From: Halogeometricum rufum
GTDB taxonomy: Archaea > Halobacteriota > Halobacteria > Halobacteriales > Haloferacaceae
NCBI RefSeq assembly: GCF_900112175.1
Contig: NZ_FOYT01000001.1
Location: forward strand, 1,550,001-1,614,000
DNA length: 64,000 bases
Reading direction: 5' to 3'
The notes beneath the pieces are model-generated. The model saw only the letters and a program-made list of their open reading frames with translations. It did not search any database and had not been told where the DNA came from. Both the position numbers and the translations under genes were made by a program. The first letter of the stretch is position 1. Each line of letters opens with the position of its first letter. This document shows, one piece after another, positions 7,463 through 16,544 of the stretch.

Positions 7463-9079
7463 TTACGCCATGTTCTCCCGGCCGAGGCAGTCGAACAGCG
7501 ATTCGACGTGAGGCCACACCTCGCGGAGCGACTCGCCTTGTCTGCTGCCGCCTTCTTTGATGTCGCGGGCGTGTTCGTACATCGATTCGAGCGCCGGCAT
7601 CTCGGGGTTCCAGAGCGCGCCCCACAGGTAGACGTCGTCGAGGTACGGGACGGAGAGCTGATTGATCTGTACGTCCACCGTCTCGACGCTGTCGGTGTTC
7701 GCGCCGTCGAGGAACTCCTCGCGGTTGAGTATCTCCTGCATCGTTCCGTCGGTGACGTGCCGGCGGATGCGTTCCATCTTCGAGTCCGGCCCGTAGACGA
7801 GGAACTGCCCGCCCCACGCCGTCGACGGGTCGAAGTCCGCGAGTTTGTTCTGGAGGAGCGTGTTTCGCACGAGGAGGTCCAGCGACGACTCCGTCATCTC
7901 GCTGCCGCGGAGGCGGCCGAGGACCGGCGCGAGGACGACGGCCGGCGTCTCGTCCAGCGGGATGCTCGCCGGGTACTTGTCCTGAGCCGGACGGAAACTG
8001 TCGGACACGTCGAACACGTCGCCCTTCGCGCGGATGTCGTGTTCCTGACTCAGCAACTGCGGCGTGGAGGTTAGCGTGAACGCCTCGAGGTAGGCGACGA
8101 GCGGTCGGTTGAGGCTCGCGTACTGCGGCGGGTTGTACTTCGTCAGGTCGGCTATCTCGGGGTGGATGTCGCCCTCGGCCCGTTCCAGTCGGTCGTTGGT
8201 GAACGGTATCACCGCGTCGACCGCTTGCGAGAGGCGTGCGAGGCCGACGACGCCGTTCGTCTTCGGCCGACCGCCCTGTCGGGAGAGTTCGCTGCCCTGC
8301 GAGGGGAGGACGACCGAACTCAGGACGGGCTTTCCGACGATGGTGTCGTCGGGCAGGACGTGCTCCCGGAGTTTCTCCGCGAGGACGGGCGTCGACCCGC
8401 ACCCGGTTCCCTTCGTCACGCTGTGGACGAACATCACGGCCTGGGAGTCGCGAATCTCCTGCGGGCGGAGGTCCCAGCGGTCGCGGAACGCGTTCTTTTC
8501 GCCCTCGAAGTCGTACTCGACGACTTTCGCACCCGTGTCCCACCGGTACCCCATCCCGGTTCCGTCGTGGCCCCCCATTCCGATGAGCGTGTTCGACAGG
8601 AGGTCGTTCCGGACGTACTGTTTCACCTCGCTCGCGTAGTACGTCTGTTCGAGTTCGCTGATGTTGGTGTTCAACATCCCGTAGCCGGCGAGGCCGCCCT
8701 GCCAGATGTACGCCCGGTCGGCGTCGCGTTCGTCCAGCGTCCGTCGGCGGAGCAGTATCGCGTCCACGATGTTGTTCCCGGCGCCCCCGACACCGATGAC
8801 GTACCACTTCTTCCCGTAGGTCGTGTCCGCGAGGTCCGGCGCGGTCCGTTCGTCGGCCGTCTCGTCCGCTTCTTCGTCCGTCTGTGCCTCGTCGTCGTCA
8901 CCGCCCCCGACGTCGGCGTCGACGACGCCGTCGTCGTCGAACAGTCGGTCGTGCGCCTCGGCGTACACCGCTTTGACGGACATCGGGTCGTCCCGGTGTG
9001 CGTTCGCCAGGTGCTCGTCGAGCGTGTTTGTCTCCCACTCTGCGGCCGTCCGGTAGCATATCTTGCATCGTTCAGTCAT
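7463..9079 (-). CDS. Tubulin/FtsZ-like protein with N-terminal zinc finger (paralogue C)
   Basis: A 538-residue protein. Cys5, Cys8, His23 and His28 form a C2H2-type zinc finger (CKIC ... HLANAH), followed by an acidic linker (about 45-85). The tubulin-like domain starts at KKWYVIGVGGAGNN (GVGGAGNN at 96-103, the classical FtsZ-type loop). The T4 signature is TKGTGCGS at 222-229, with Lys at one of the usual Gly positions. FTNDRL at 293-298 resembles the FtsZ NDxL base-contact motif. A region FDVSDSFRPAQ may correspond to T7. A zinc finger fused to a tubulin fold is unusual and suggests binding to nucleic acid or another protein. The gene follows the membrane protein at 9120 by 40 bases and is coupled to the helical gene after it. 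Confidence 0.9.
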   Translation of the reverse strand: MTERCKICYRTAAEWETNTLDEHLANAHRDDPMSVKAVYAEAHDRLFDDDGVVDADVGGGDDDEAQTDEEADETADERTAPDLADTTYGKKWYVIGVGGAGNNIVDAILLRRRTLDERDADRAYIWQGGLAGYGMLNTNISELEQTYYASEVKQYVRNDLLSNTLIGMGGHDGTGMGYRWDTGAKVVEYDFEGEKNAFRDRWDLRPQEIRDSQAVMFVHSVTKGTGCGSTPVLAEKLREHVLPDDTIVGKPVLSSVVLPSQGSELSRQGGRPKTNGVVGLARLSQAVDAVIPFTNDRLERAEGDIHPEIADLTKYNPPQYASLNRPLVAYLEAFTLTSTPQLLSQEHDIRAKGDVFDVSDSFRPAQDKYPASIPLDETPAVVLAPVLGRLRGSEMTESSLDLLVRNTLLQNKLADFDPSTAWGGQFLVYGPDSKMERIRRHVTDGTMQEILNREEFLDGANTDSVETVDVQINQLSVPYLDDVYLWGALWNPEMPALESMYEHARDIKEGGSRQGESLREVWPHVESLFDCLGRENMA

Positions 9080-9119
9080 CGTTGAGTAGTGTGTCTGCGT
9101 GTGCGTCGTCTGCGCTCTC

Positions 9120-11018
9120 CTACGCGTACCGCTCCCGATACCGCTCTTCGAGCCCGTCTATCGCCTCGCGGACCGACAGCCCCGACTGCGGTTCGAATTC
9201 CAAGAACGCGGGCGGCGTCAGCGACTGGAGTTCGACGTGGGAGACGAGGTCCGACTGATGTTCGGCGTAGTCCCGCAGCGTCTTCAGCACCTCCGGACGC
9301 GCCACCGACGGCGGGAGGTCGTCGGTCTGGAACTGGAGGTGGTCGTCGCCGCTCGCCCGCGCGCAGCGGTCGAGTTCCCGGAACGCGTACAGCACCTCGT
9401 CGACCACCTGTTCCGGCCGTGCCTCGGTCGCCGTCTCGGCGAACTCACCGTCGCTCTCTGCGTTCGGTGACGCCGTTTCCGTCGGCGCGACGGCGTCGTC
9501 GGTCTCAACCTCGTCGGCGTCCGGGCCGTCCACGCCGTCGTCGTCCCCGCTCTCGCCGACGACGACGGCCGACTCGTCCGCGGTCACGTCCAGCGGTGCG
9601 CCGCGTTCGCGCCTGAACGCCTCAGAAATCTCGGCGACGAACGCGGTGGGGACGCTGTCGGGGAGCGACACGCGGCCGCCGGCCGACGTCGCCGAGAGCC
9701 CCCGGAGCAGTTCGCTCGCGGTCGTCAGGCGCTCTCCGTCCGCGGCGGCGGCCGACGCGAGACGCTCGGCGTCGTCGAACCGACACGCGTACAGCGACTG
9801 CCGGGCCTCGTCGGATCGCTCTCGGACGTCGGGCACGCCGGCGAGCGCATCGCTCCGACCGTCGAGGAGGAGTTCGGTCGCCCGGTCGCGGACGCGGCCA
9901 TCGAGACGGTCGAGTTGCCCCTCCAGCGTCTCCGTGGCCGTCTCGACGGCCCGGAGGTGCGTCAGCACCGCCTCCTCGCGCTCGGAGACGTGTTCCCGTA
10001 TCGAGTCGAGGCGGGCGTCGACCTCTCGAGTCGCCGCGGCGACGTCTTCGAGTCTGTCGCCGTCGCCGAGACGGCCGAGCAGCACCTCGGACGCTTCGCC
10101 AATGTGGACGGGGTGTGCCGTCCCGGACAGCGACAGTTCGCGGAACCGCGTCGGGAGGTTGACGACGGTGTAGGACCCGCCGTCGGCTGCCCGAACGTCG
10201 ACGTCACCGTAGGTCGTCCGTATCGCGGATTCGAGCCGTCGTCTCGCCGCCTCGTCCGCCGCCGTGACCGCCGACTCGGGGTCGAGTTCCGACAGTCGCT
10301 GCCGGACGCTCGACAGGTCCCGCTTCGCCGCCGCGGCCGACTCGGCGGATTGGACGCCGTGGAGGGCCGAGCGAACGTCGTCCCACCGAGCGTGGAACTC
10401 GTCGCGACGTTCGGTCGCCGCTTCCGCGGCCGACGGCGCGACCGAACGGATGGCGTCCGGGTCGCCGATGCGCTCTTCGAACAGGGTCTCGAACTGGTCG
10501 CGAACCCGCTCCAGTTCGGCTTCGCTCTCGCCCGCCTCCGCGCCGGCGGACTCCACGACGTCGAGTTCCCAGTCGCGGGCGACCGCCGCCGCGACGACCA
10601 GTCCCGACGTGACCACCGGTATCGAGAAGAACCCGACCAACTGGCCGGCCGGGAGGCCCGCGCCGAACAGTTCCGAGTAGACGCCGAAGAAGAGGACGAC
10701 GAACAACAGCGAGACGAACCCGGCGGCTGCGAAGGCGGCGTCCCGGTGGGGTCGGACCGCGATGGCGACTCCTTCGCCGACCCACCCGACGGTGATGAGT
10801 GCGAACAGTCCGACGACGAGCGCCGGACTGGCCTTGAACACCACCGCGGCCTCGTACAGCACCGCTACGTCGTACAACGGTCCGATGACGGCGACGAGAC
10901 CGGTCGACTGGGCGTTCTCTCCGAGAAGCGCGAGCAGCGATTGTCCGAGTATCATCACCAGCGGTAGTCCCGCAAGCCCCCACGAGGCGAGCGCACGTCC
11001 GGGTCGACGCGAGTTCAT
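9120..11018 (-). CDS. Polytopic membrane protein with long cytoplasmic coiled coil, tubulin-like cluster
   Basis: A 632-residue protein. About five membrane segments occupy residues 12-150 (for example 12-33, 66-88, 95-117, 124-147). The rest is a long hydrophilic region with coiled-coil character (about 155-480), an acidic low-complexity linker (about 510-555) and a compact C-terminal domain (VVDEVLYAFRELDRC to the end). The open frame extends to 11279, but the upstream part is poor coding sequence; the ATG at 11018 (MNSRRPG) lies about 45 bases after a TATA-like element. A GTG one codon earlier is an alternative. As first gene of the minus-strand run it probably tethers the system to the membrane. 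No family recognised. Confidence 0.82.
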   Translation of the reverse strand: MNSRRPGRALASWGLAGLPLVMILGQSLLALLGENAQSTGLVAVIGPLYDVAVLYEAAVVFKASPALVVGLFALITVGWVGEGVAIAVRPHRDAAFAAAGFVSLLFVVLFFGVYSELFGAGLPAGQLVGFFSIPVVTSGLVVAAAVARDWELDVVESAGAEAGESEAELERVRDQFETLFEERIGDPDAIRSVAPSAAEAATERRDEFHARWDDVRSALHGVQSAESAAAAKRDLSSVRQRLSELDPESAVTAADEAARRRLESAIRTTYGDVDVRAADGGSYTVVNLPTRFRELSLSGTAHPVHIGEASEVLLGRLGDGDRLEDVAAATREVDARLDSIREHVSEREEAVLTHLRAVETATETLEGQLDRLDGRVRDRATELLLDGRSDALAGVPDVRERSDEARQSLYACRFDDAERLASAAAADGERLTTASELLRGLSATSAGGRVSLPDSVPTAFVAEISEAFRRERGAPLDVTADESAVVVGESGDDDGVDGPDADEVETDDAVAPTETASPNAESDGEFAETATEARPEQVVDEVLYAFRELDRCARASGDDHLQFQTDDLPPSVARPEVLKTLRDYAEHQSDLVSHVELQSLTPPAFLEFEPQSGLSVREAIDGLEERYRERYA

Positions 11019-11063
11019 CACGCCCACCCAACACGTTGTCAGCCAAAACTCTTTCTCAAGCTG

Positions 11064-11069
11064 TATATT
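11064..11069 (-). promoter_or_regulatory. TATA-like element before the tubulin-like cluster
   Basis: AATATA on the minus strand within GAGAATATACAG, about 45 bases before the ATG at 11018, giving a leader of roughly 20 bases. It is the only AT-rich element just before the first gene of the cluster. Confidence 0.45.
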
Positions 11070-11311
11070 CTCCCAATCGTACCATTCGGCCGGACCGCTC
11101 GGGCGTCGTTCGACTTGTTCACCGACGGAGTCGATTCCGTGACAGGTCTCCCGTCGAAGCGGCCGTCTGAGGTCCGAGGCCGTGGCGGTCGTCTCTCGGG
11201 CGGCGGTCGTCGAGGGGCGAATCGAGCGAATCGTCGTCGCTCCGTCCGGGGGCGGCCTCCAAGCTTGCGGCGTGAGCAAACCATTTCACGAGGGGGCGCA
11301 ACTCCGGTAGT

Positions 11312-11800
11312 ATGGACGACAAGCGGGAACTGCTCGACCTGCTGCTCAGCAACGCTCGCGAGAGCCCGGAGGACATCGCTCGACAGACGGGTCTCGACGC
11401 GGCGGCGGTCGAAGCACTCATCGACGAGTTGGAGGACGACGGCGTCGTTCGGGGCTATCAGGCCGTCGTCGACTGGGACCGCGTCGAGGAGGAACACGTC
11501 GAAGCGATGGTGGAGTTGAACGTCGAACTCGACCGCGAGACGGGCTACGAGGAGATTTCGCGCCGCATCGCCAAGTTCTCCGAGGTGACGTCGCTCCGAC
11601 TGGTCTCCGGCGACTACGACTTCGCGCTCGTCGTCGAGGGCGACTCGATGCACGACGTCTCGAACTTCATCTCCGAACGGGTCGCCCCCATCCCGGAGGT
11701 GACGCAGACGGTGACGCACTTCGTCATGGAGACGTACAAGGACCGCGGCATCGAGATGGGCGACGGCGACGAGGACGACCGGCTCACGTTCTCGCCATGA
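11312..11800 (+). CDS. Lrp/AsnC family transcriptional regulator
   Basis: A 162-residue protein with an N-terminal winged helix-turn-helix (ELLDLLLSNARESPEDIARQTGLDAAAVEALIDELEDDGVV) and an AsnC-type effector domain (MVELNVELD ... VSGDYDFALVVEGDSMHDVSNFISERVA). Such regulators sense amino acids and form oligomers. The stop overlaps the ATG of the aminotransferase (ATGA), so the pair is an operon and the regulator probably controls amino-acid metabolism linked to that enzyme. The ligand cannot be read from the sequence. Confidence 0.92.
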   Translation: MDDKRELLDLLLSNARESPEDIARQTGLDAAAVEALIDELEDDGVVRGYQAVVDWDRVEEEHVEAMVELNVELDRETGYEEISRRIAKFSEVTSLRLVSGDYDFALVVEGDSMHDVSNFISERVAPIPEVTQTVTHFVMETYKDRGIEMGDGDEDDRLTFSP

Positions 11801-12948
11801 GCGACTACCTCTCCGCGCTCGCGCGCGAGACGCCACCGTCCGGTATCCGCCGCTTCTTCGAACTCGCCGAGCAGATGGACGACGTCATCTCCCTCGGCGT
11901 CGGCGAACCCGACTTCTCCGCGCCGTGGGCCGCCCGGACCGCCGCCATCGACTCGCTCGAACGCGGGCGGACCTCCTACACCTCCAACCGCGGGATGCGC
12001 GAACTCCGCGAGGCTATCGCGGGCCGGGTCGAACGCTACGGACAGGAGTACGACCCCGAGGACGAGATACTCGTCACCGCGGGCGCGAGCGAGGCCGTCG
12101 ACCTGGCGATGCGCGCCCTCGTGGACCCCGGCGACACCGTCGCCGTCCCCGAACCGTCGTACATCTCCTACGAACCCACCGTCTCGTTCGCCGGGGGCGA
12201 ACCGCTGTCGGTCCCCACGCGCGCCGAGGACGACTTCGCGCTCCGGCCCGAAGCGCTCGAACGGGCCGGCGCGGCGGAGGCGGACGTCCTCGTCCTCTGC
12301 TACCCGAACAACCCGACGGGCGCGGTGATGTCGCGCGAGGAACTCGCCGACGTCGCCGCCTTCGCGCGCGAACACGACCTGTTCGTCCTCTCCGACGAGA
12401 TTTACGCCGCGCTCCGGTACGAGGACGACCACGTCTCCATCGCCACGCTTCCGGGGATGCGCGAGCGGTCGGTCGTGTTCAACGGGTTCTCGAAGGCCTA
12501 CGCGATGACCGGATTTCGCCTCGGCTACGCCCTCGGTCCCGCCGCCGTCGTCGACGCGATGAACCGCATCCACCAGTACACGATGCTCTCCGCGCCGACG
12601 ACGGCGCAGTACGCCGCGCTGGAGGCCATCCGGTCGTGCGACGACGCGGTCGAGGAGATGCGCCGCGCGTACGACCGACGGCGGCGGTTCGTCATCTCCC
12701 GGTTCAACGAGATGGGGATGGACTGCTTCGAGGCGAAAGGGGCGTTCTACGTCTTCCCGAAGTGCCCGCCCGGGTGGGAAGACGACGAGGCGTTCGCCGA
12801 AGCCCTCCTGCAGACCGAGAGGGTCGCTGTCGTCCCGGGTCGCGTGTTCGGCGACAGCGGGGAGGGGCACCTCCGCGTCTCGTACGCGACGGGGATGAGA
12901 GAACTCAAAGAGGCGCTGAATCGCATCGAATCGTTCGTGCGGGAGTAG
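11797..12948 (+). CDS. Class I/II PLP-dependent aminotransferase (aspartate aminotransferase-like)
   Basis: A 383-residue fold-type I aminotransferase. The PLP Lys lies in FSKAYAMTGFRLGY, the pocket Asp/Tyr in LSDEIYAALRY, the Asn in CYPNNPTG, and the phosphate-binding turn in AGASEAVDLAM. The C-terminal Arg that binds the substrate carboxylate is in HLRVSYATG. It transfers amino groups between amino acids and 2-oxo acids in the cytoplasm. The substrate is not fixed; this subgroup is often annotated as aspartate or aromatic aminotransferase. It is co-transcribed with the Lrp regulator directly upstream. Confidence 0.93.
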   Translation: MSDYLSALARETPPSGIRRFFELAEQMDDVISLGVGEPDFSAPWAARTAAIDSLERGRTSYTSNRGMRELREAIAGRVERYGQEYDPEDEILVTAGASEAVDLAMRALVDPGDTVAVPEPSYISYEPTVSFAGGEPLSVPTRAEDDFALRPEALERAGAAEADVLVLCYPNNPTGAVMSREELADVAAFAREHDLFVLSDEIYAALRYEDDHVSIATLPGMRERSVVFNGFSKAYAMTGFRLGYALGPAAVVDAMNRIHQYTMLSAPTTAQYAALEAIRSCDDAVEEMRRAYDRRRRFVISRFNEMGMDCFEAKGAFYVFPKCPPGWEDDEAFAEALLQTERVAVVPGRVFGDSGEGHLRVSYATGMRELKEALNRIESFVRE

Positions 12949-13055
12949 ACCGTCGGGCCGCCCCGTCTTCGCGCGGGCGTGACGACGGTGGGGACCCCTG
13001 CGGAGACAGCCATTCGTGGGCGGACTCGAGCCCACTTCTGAGTATCGACTTTGAT

Positions 13056-13103
13056 AGCTGGCGTCGCAGCGAGAGCGAGCGTTCCGCGCCGTATTCGCCA
13101 GCT
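13056..13103. repeat. Inverted repeat AGCTGGCG / CGCCAGCT
   Basis: A perfect 8-base inverted pair (13056-13063 and 13096-13103) separated by 32 bases, in the gap between the aminotransferase and the DUF7504-type gene. It could be a terminator stem, an RNA element or the end of an old mobile element. A 21-codon minus-strand frame (13123-13188) lies just to the right. Confidence 0.4.
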
Positions 13104-13234
13104 GCAACCGCAGAACTGTGCTTCAGGGGCTCTTCAGCATCTCAGTCGCGGGAACGGCTTCGAGGACGTCTCCGATTTTCAGACTCATCAAATACGCAAA
13201 GTATTATTTGCACCGGTTCCGTGAGTAGAGACGA

Positions 13235-13969
13235 ATGGATACCGGAGGCGGGGCGGACGCTCGGTCGGACGCTCCGGAACTCGCTTCGGCCCTCGACGAC
13301 CTCAAACGGCGCGGCAGCGCACTTCTCGTCGTCGGGTCGGTTCCGGCGGACGTCTACCGGCGGGCGTCGGCGCGGATGCTCGGCGACGGCGACAGACGTC
13401 GGCTCATCGTGACCGGCGTCACCGACTGTCAGGACAGCCGATTGGAGGGACTCCCTCGACGGACGCCGGAGTGGACCCGAATCGTCGAGTTCGAGGCGCC
13501 CGCTCGCAGTACCGCGGCGGCCGTCTGCACGGATGACTCGACCGCTTCGCCCCCCGGTCCCGAGTCGTCGACGGACTCGCCCCCCGCACGGGACCCGCTG
13601 GCGCAACGCGTCGACGGCGACGTCGTCGAGTTGGGTAGCGAAGTCGCGAAGACGATTGCGCAGTTCGACAGCATCGCAGGCGGACTGGCGCCGGCCGAAC
13701 TTCGCCTCGCGTTCGACTGTCTGCCGGTCCTCCTCGCGGAGTGCGACCTCGAGACGGCGTTTCGGTTCTCGCACGTCCTCGCGAACCACGTCCGGTCCGT
13801 GGACGGGATGGGCCACTTCTGGCTCCCCCGCGAACTGGACGACGAGGCGGTTCGCGTCCTCGAACCCCTGTTCGACGCGGTGGTCGAACTCCGACTCGAC
13901 GGGACCGAGTTACAGCAGCGGTGGCACTTCCGGGACGTAGAGCTCACCTCGGAGTGGCTCGTCGTCTGA
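13235..13969 (+). CDS. DUF7504-like haloarchaeal protein (degenerate RecA-type fold)
   Basis: A 244-residue protein. The start GSALLVVGSVPADVYRRASARMLG matches the first strand and helix of a RecA-like domain, but the P-loop Gly-Lys-Ser/Thr is missing, so ATP hydrolysis is unlikely. A variable linker (about 95-125) is followed by a helical/beta C-terminal half (VVELGSEVAKTIAQFD ... RFSHVLANHVRSVDGMGHFWLP). I recall such proteins as the haloarchaeal DUF7504 family, commonly near HalX response regulators and HalOD1 proteins. Here it lies directly upstream of a CHAT-domain gene, with a HalX regulator 2.5 kb further on. Role: probable signalling protein, by association. Confidence 0.75.
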   Translation: MDTGGGADARSDAPELASALDDLKRRGSALLVVGSVPADVYRRASARMLGDGDRRRLIVTGVTDCQDSRLEGLPRRTPEWTRIVEFEAPARSTAAAVCTDDSTASPPGPESSTDSPPARDPLAQRVDGDVVELGSEVAKTIAQFDSIAGGLAPAELRLAFDCLPVLLAECDLETAFRFSHVLANHVRSVDGMGHFWLPRELDDEAVRVLEPLFDAVVELRLDGTELQQRWHFRDVELTSEWLVV

Positions 13970-14039
13970 TGTCCGGACCTCACCACCTGTCGAGTGTGAA
14001 CTACCAACACGCTTTTACTCGTGAACGGAGACTGAGAAG

Positions 14040-16190
14040 ATGATGGAACGGTTCGAGAATCCTGAGAGTTCGTCGGCGTTCGAGAGCGCCGAGACGTATC
14101 TGGAACTCTCGCTCGACAGCGCTCCGGGCGGTGACGGCGTCGTCGTCTCCGACCCCATCGAACGGCACACGTTCGAACTCTCGACGCCGTCGGTGGTCGA
14201 ACCGACGCCGGCCGACCCGAGCGCGTTCTGGTTCCCCGCCGACGCGGCGGTCAGATTCCGAACCGACCGGCTCGACCTCCAGAACGTCGTCTCCGTCTGC
14301 GTCCGCGACGACGACGGGCAGATGCTCGGCCAGACCGAGCACTTCGCCTCGGAGACGTTCCCCGACGGGACGTACAGTCTGGAACTGTTCGCGCCGGTGA
14401 AGACGTACGTCCGCGTGGACGCGCCGGTGTCGATAGCGTCGGACGCGACGAAGACGAGCATCTCGTTCGGCGGCGAGACGGAGGTGCTCGTCGGCGCCCG
14501 GTCGCACCACAAGCGGCCGGCGGCGACGATTACGACGCCGGACGACCCCGAGTCGATGATGCGAGCGGTGTCGCTGCTCGGGTCGGCGCTGAAGACCACC
14601 TCGCCCGAGCGGTCGTATCCGACGCTCCGCGGCCACCCCCCGCTGGTCGAACGCGGGAACGAGTTCAGAGCGCCGGCGGACCTGACGCCGCCGGAGACGG
14701 GCGTCACGCTCGAACTGCCGGCGACGCACCACCACGTCTACGCGGCCGCGCCGCTCTCGTACTACCTCGGCGCGACCGTCGTCCCGGGCGAGACGCCGCG
14801 ACTCCGCACGGACCGCGGGTTCACGTACGACCTCGACGGTCCCGTGGGGTACGAACGGACGGTCGCGCGAGTGCTGAAACAGACGTTCTTCCTCGACTGC
14901 CTCACGCGGACCGAGGGCTACTATCAGGTGGACCTCCACGAGCGACGGGCGGTCGAGTCGGAACTCGGCCTCGACTTCGCCGACCTGTACGACCGGTCGC
15001 TGGCCGAACAGATCGAGGCGTATCTGGCGATTCCGTGGGAGACCGTCTCGCCCCACGTCCCCGAGTGGAAGCTCACGACGCACGTGACGCCGACGGCGGA
15101 GAACGTCGAACTCCTCCCGTTCGTCGCGAACGACCTCGCCATCGTCCGGACGCCGGAGGCGAACGCCGGTGCGAGTTCGACGACGCAGGCGGCGGCCGTC
15201 GACTCGTTCCTCCGGTCGTCGCCGAGCGTCACCGACGGCGGGTTCACGCGCAGTGCGGCCCAGTCCGCCTCGTTGCCGGAGCGGAGTTACGTCCAGCCCG
15301 GCGACACGGAGTCCCTCGAACAGGCGTGGCTCGGACAGGGAACGCCCATCGGCGCGAGCAAGGCCTCCCTGCAGGCCTACCGGAACCGGCTGTACCGGTC
15401 GCCGACGGAGGGCGACATCGCCATCACCGTCGTCTGCAACGACCCGCGGATGGCCGACGAACGCGACGACGTGGAGGCGGTGTACGGCTCCCGCGAGGAA
15501 CTCCCGTTCGACGTGCAGGTCCAGTACGAACTCACGCGGGCGGAACTCCGCGAGACGCTCGCCGCCGAGACGGACTTCTTCCACTACATCGGCCACATCG
15601 ACACCGACGGCTTCCAGTGCGTCGACGGGACGCTCGACGCGTCCACGCTGAGCGACGTCGGGATGGACGCGTTCCTGCTCAACGCCTGTCGCTCCTACGA
15701 ACAGGGGATGAGCCTCATCGACGCCGGCGCCATCGCGGGCATCGTGACGCTCGACGACGTGGTGAACAGCAGCGCCGTCGAGGTGGGGTCGATGCTCGCG
15801 CGACTGCTCAACAGCGGCTTTCCGATTCGGAGCGCGCTGGAACTCGTCCGGGACGAGAACGTTGTCGGCGACAACTACATCGTCCTCGGCGACGGCGGGT
15901 TAGCCGTCGCACAGAGCGACGGGGTGTTCCCGAACATGTGTGTCGTCGACGCGGTAGACGACAGATTCGAGGTCGAATACAACACGTATCCCGGGACACA
16001 CACCGGGATGGGAGCACTCGTGAAACCGATGTTACCCGGTGTCGAGCAGCACTATCTCGGTTCGGGCGCAATCGACCAGTTCTCACTATCGTCTGAGGAA
16101 CTGCGTGATTTCCTGTCGCTAGAAGAGATTCCGCTGCTCGTCGATGGCCGCCTTCACTGGAGCGGTAGCATCGATCTGGACTCGTTGTGA
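14040..16190 (+). CDS. CHAT-domain protein (caspase-like peptidase fold)
   Basis: A 716-residue protein. The C-terminal half carries the CHAT catalytic pattern: FFHYIGHID with His at 515 and 519, and LLNACRSYEQG with Cys550. The His of the GH-type motif (His519) and Cys550 would form the dyad. Segments IAITVVCNDPRM, AFLLNACRS and ISGIVT-like strands fit the caspase-like sheet. The N-terminal half (1-400) is beta-rich and unlike a known domain. CHAT proteins are separase/caspase relatives that cleave proteins in regulated systems. The gene ends 3 bases before the convergent small membrane gene. Base composition is lower in GC over the last 300 bases. The first two codons are both ATG, so the start may be 14043. 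Confidence 0.82.
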   Translation: MMERFENPESSSAFESAETYLELSLDSAPGGDGVVVSDPIERHTFELSTPSVVEPTPADPSAFWFPADAAVRFRTDRLDLQNVVSVCVRDDDGQMLGQTEHFASETFPDGTYSLELFAPVKTYVRVDAPVSIASDATKTSISFGGETEVLVGARSHHKRPAATITTPDDPESMMRAVSLLGSALKTTSPERSYPTLRGHPPLVERGNEFRAPADLTPPETGVTLELPATHHHVYAAAPLSYYLGATVVPGETPRLRTDRGFTYDLDGPVGYERTVARVLKQTFFLDCLTRTEGYYQVDLHERRAVESELGLDFADLYDRSLAEQIEAYLAIPWETVSPHVPEWKLTTHVTPTAENVELLPFVANDLAIVRTPEANAGASSTTQAAAVDSFLRSSPSVTDGGFTRSAAQSASLPERSYVQPGDTESLEQAWLGQGTPIGASKASLQAYRNRLYRSPTEGDIAITVVCNDPRMADERDDVEAVYGSREELPFDVQVQYELTRAELRETLAAETDFFHYIGHIDTDGFQCVDGTLDASTLSDVGMDAFLLNACRSYEQGMSLIDAGAIAGIVTLDDVVNSSAVEVGSMLARLLNSGFPIRSALELVRDENVVGDNYIVLGDGGLAVAQSDGVFPNMCVVDAVDDRFEVEYNTYPGTHTGMGALVKPMLPGVEQHYLGSGAIDQFSLSSEELRDFLSLEEIPLLVDGRLHWSGSIDLDSL

Positions 16191-16193
16191 GTG

Positions 16194-16337
16194 TTAGGGA
16201 CCGTAGATTCCAGTGTTGTTCCCCGCGGCGACCGACCCGGCCTGCGAGAGAAGCAGCAGCATGGTGAACAGGACGCCCATCATGCGGGGGTGGTCGGCGA
16301 GGTACTGTGCGACTGCGTTCGTGTCGTTTTCGGACAT
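16194..16337 (-). CDS. 47-aa single-pass membrane peptide (DUF7503-like)
   Basis: A short frame, read by hand on the minus strand: a polar start (MSENDTNAVAQYLADHPRMM), a hydrophobic segment (GVLFTMLLLLSQAGSVAAG) and the tail NNTGIYGP. The ATG at 16337 and TAA at 16194 give 47 residues. It resembles a family of tiny haloarchaeal proteins I remember as DUF7503, often found beside CHAT/DUF7504 genes. Its convergent placement 3 bases from the CHAT gene supports a real gene. An AT-rich stretch around 16365-16375 can serve as promoter. Possible membrane partner, toxin-like peptide or sensor; function unknown. Confidence 0.75.
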   Translation of the reverse strand: MSENDTNAVAQYLADHPRMMGVLFTMLLLLSQAGSVAAGNNTGIYGP

Positions 16338-16544
16338 GACGTATGGTCCAAGAACCGCCGTGTAATTGAATATTTTCGAGTAGTTCTGATATGAAATTAA
16401 CTCAATTTACGTCGAATTACTAACAAACAAAGCCACAGGAACCGCTACAGAGAATATACAGTTCTCTAGACCGTTTTTAGCGGCAGAACGTCGTCACTCG
16501 AAGAACGTTCGACGGAGGAGGGCAGGCAGAACCAGCCGCGTCGT

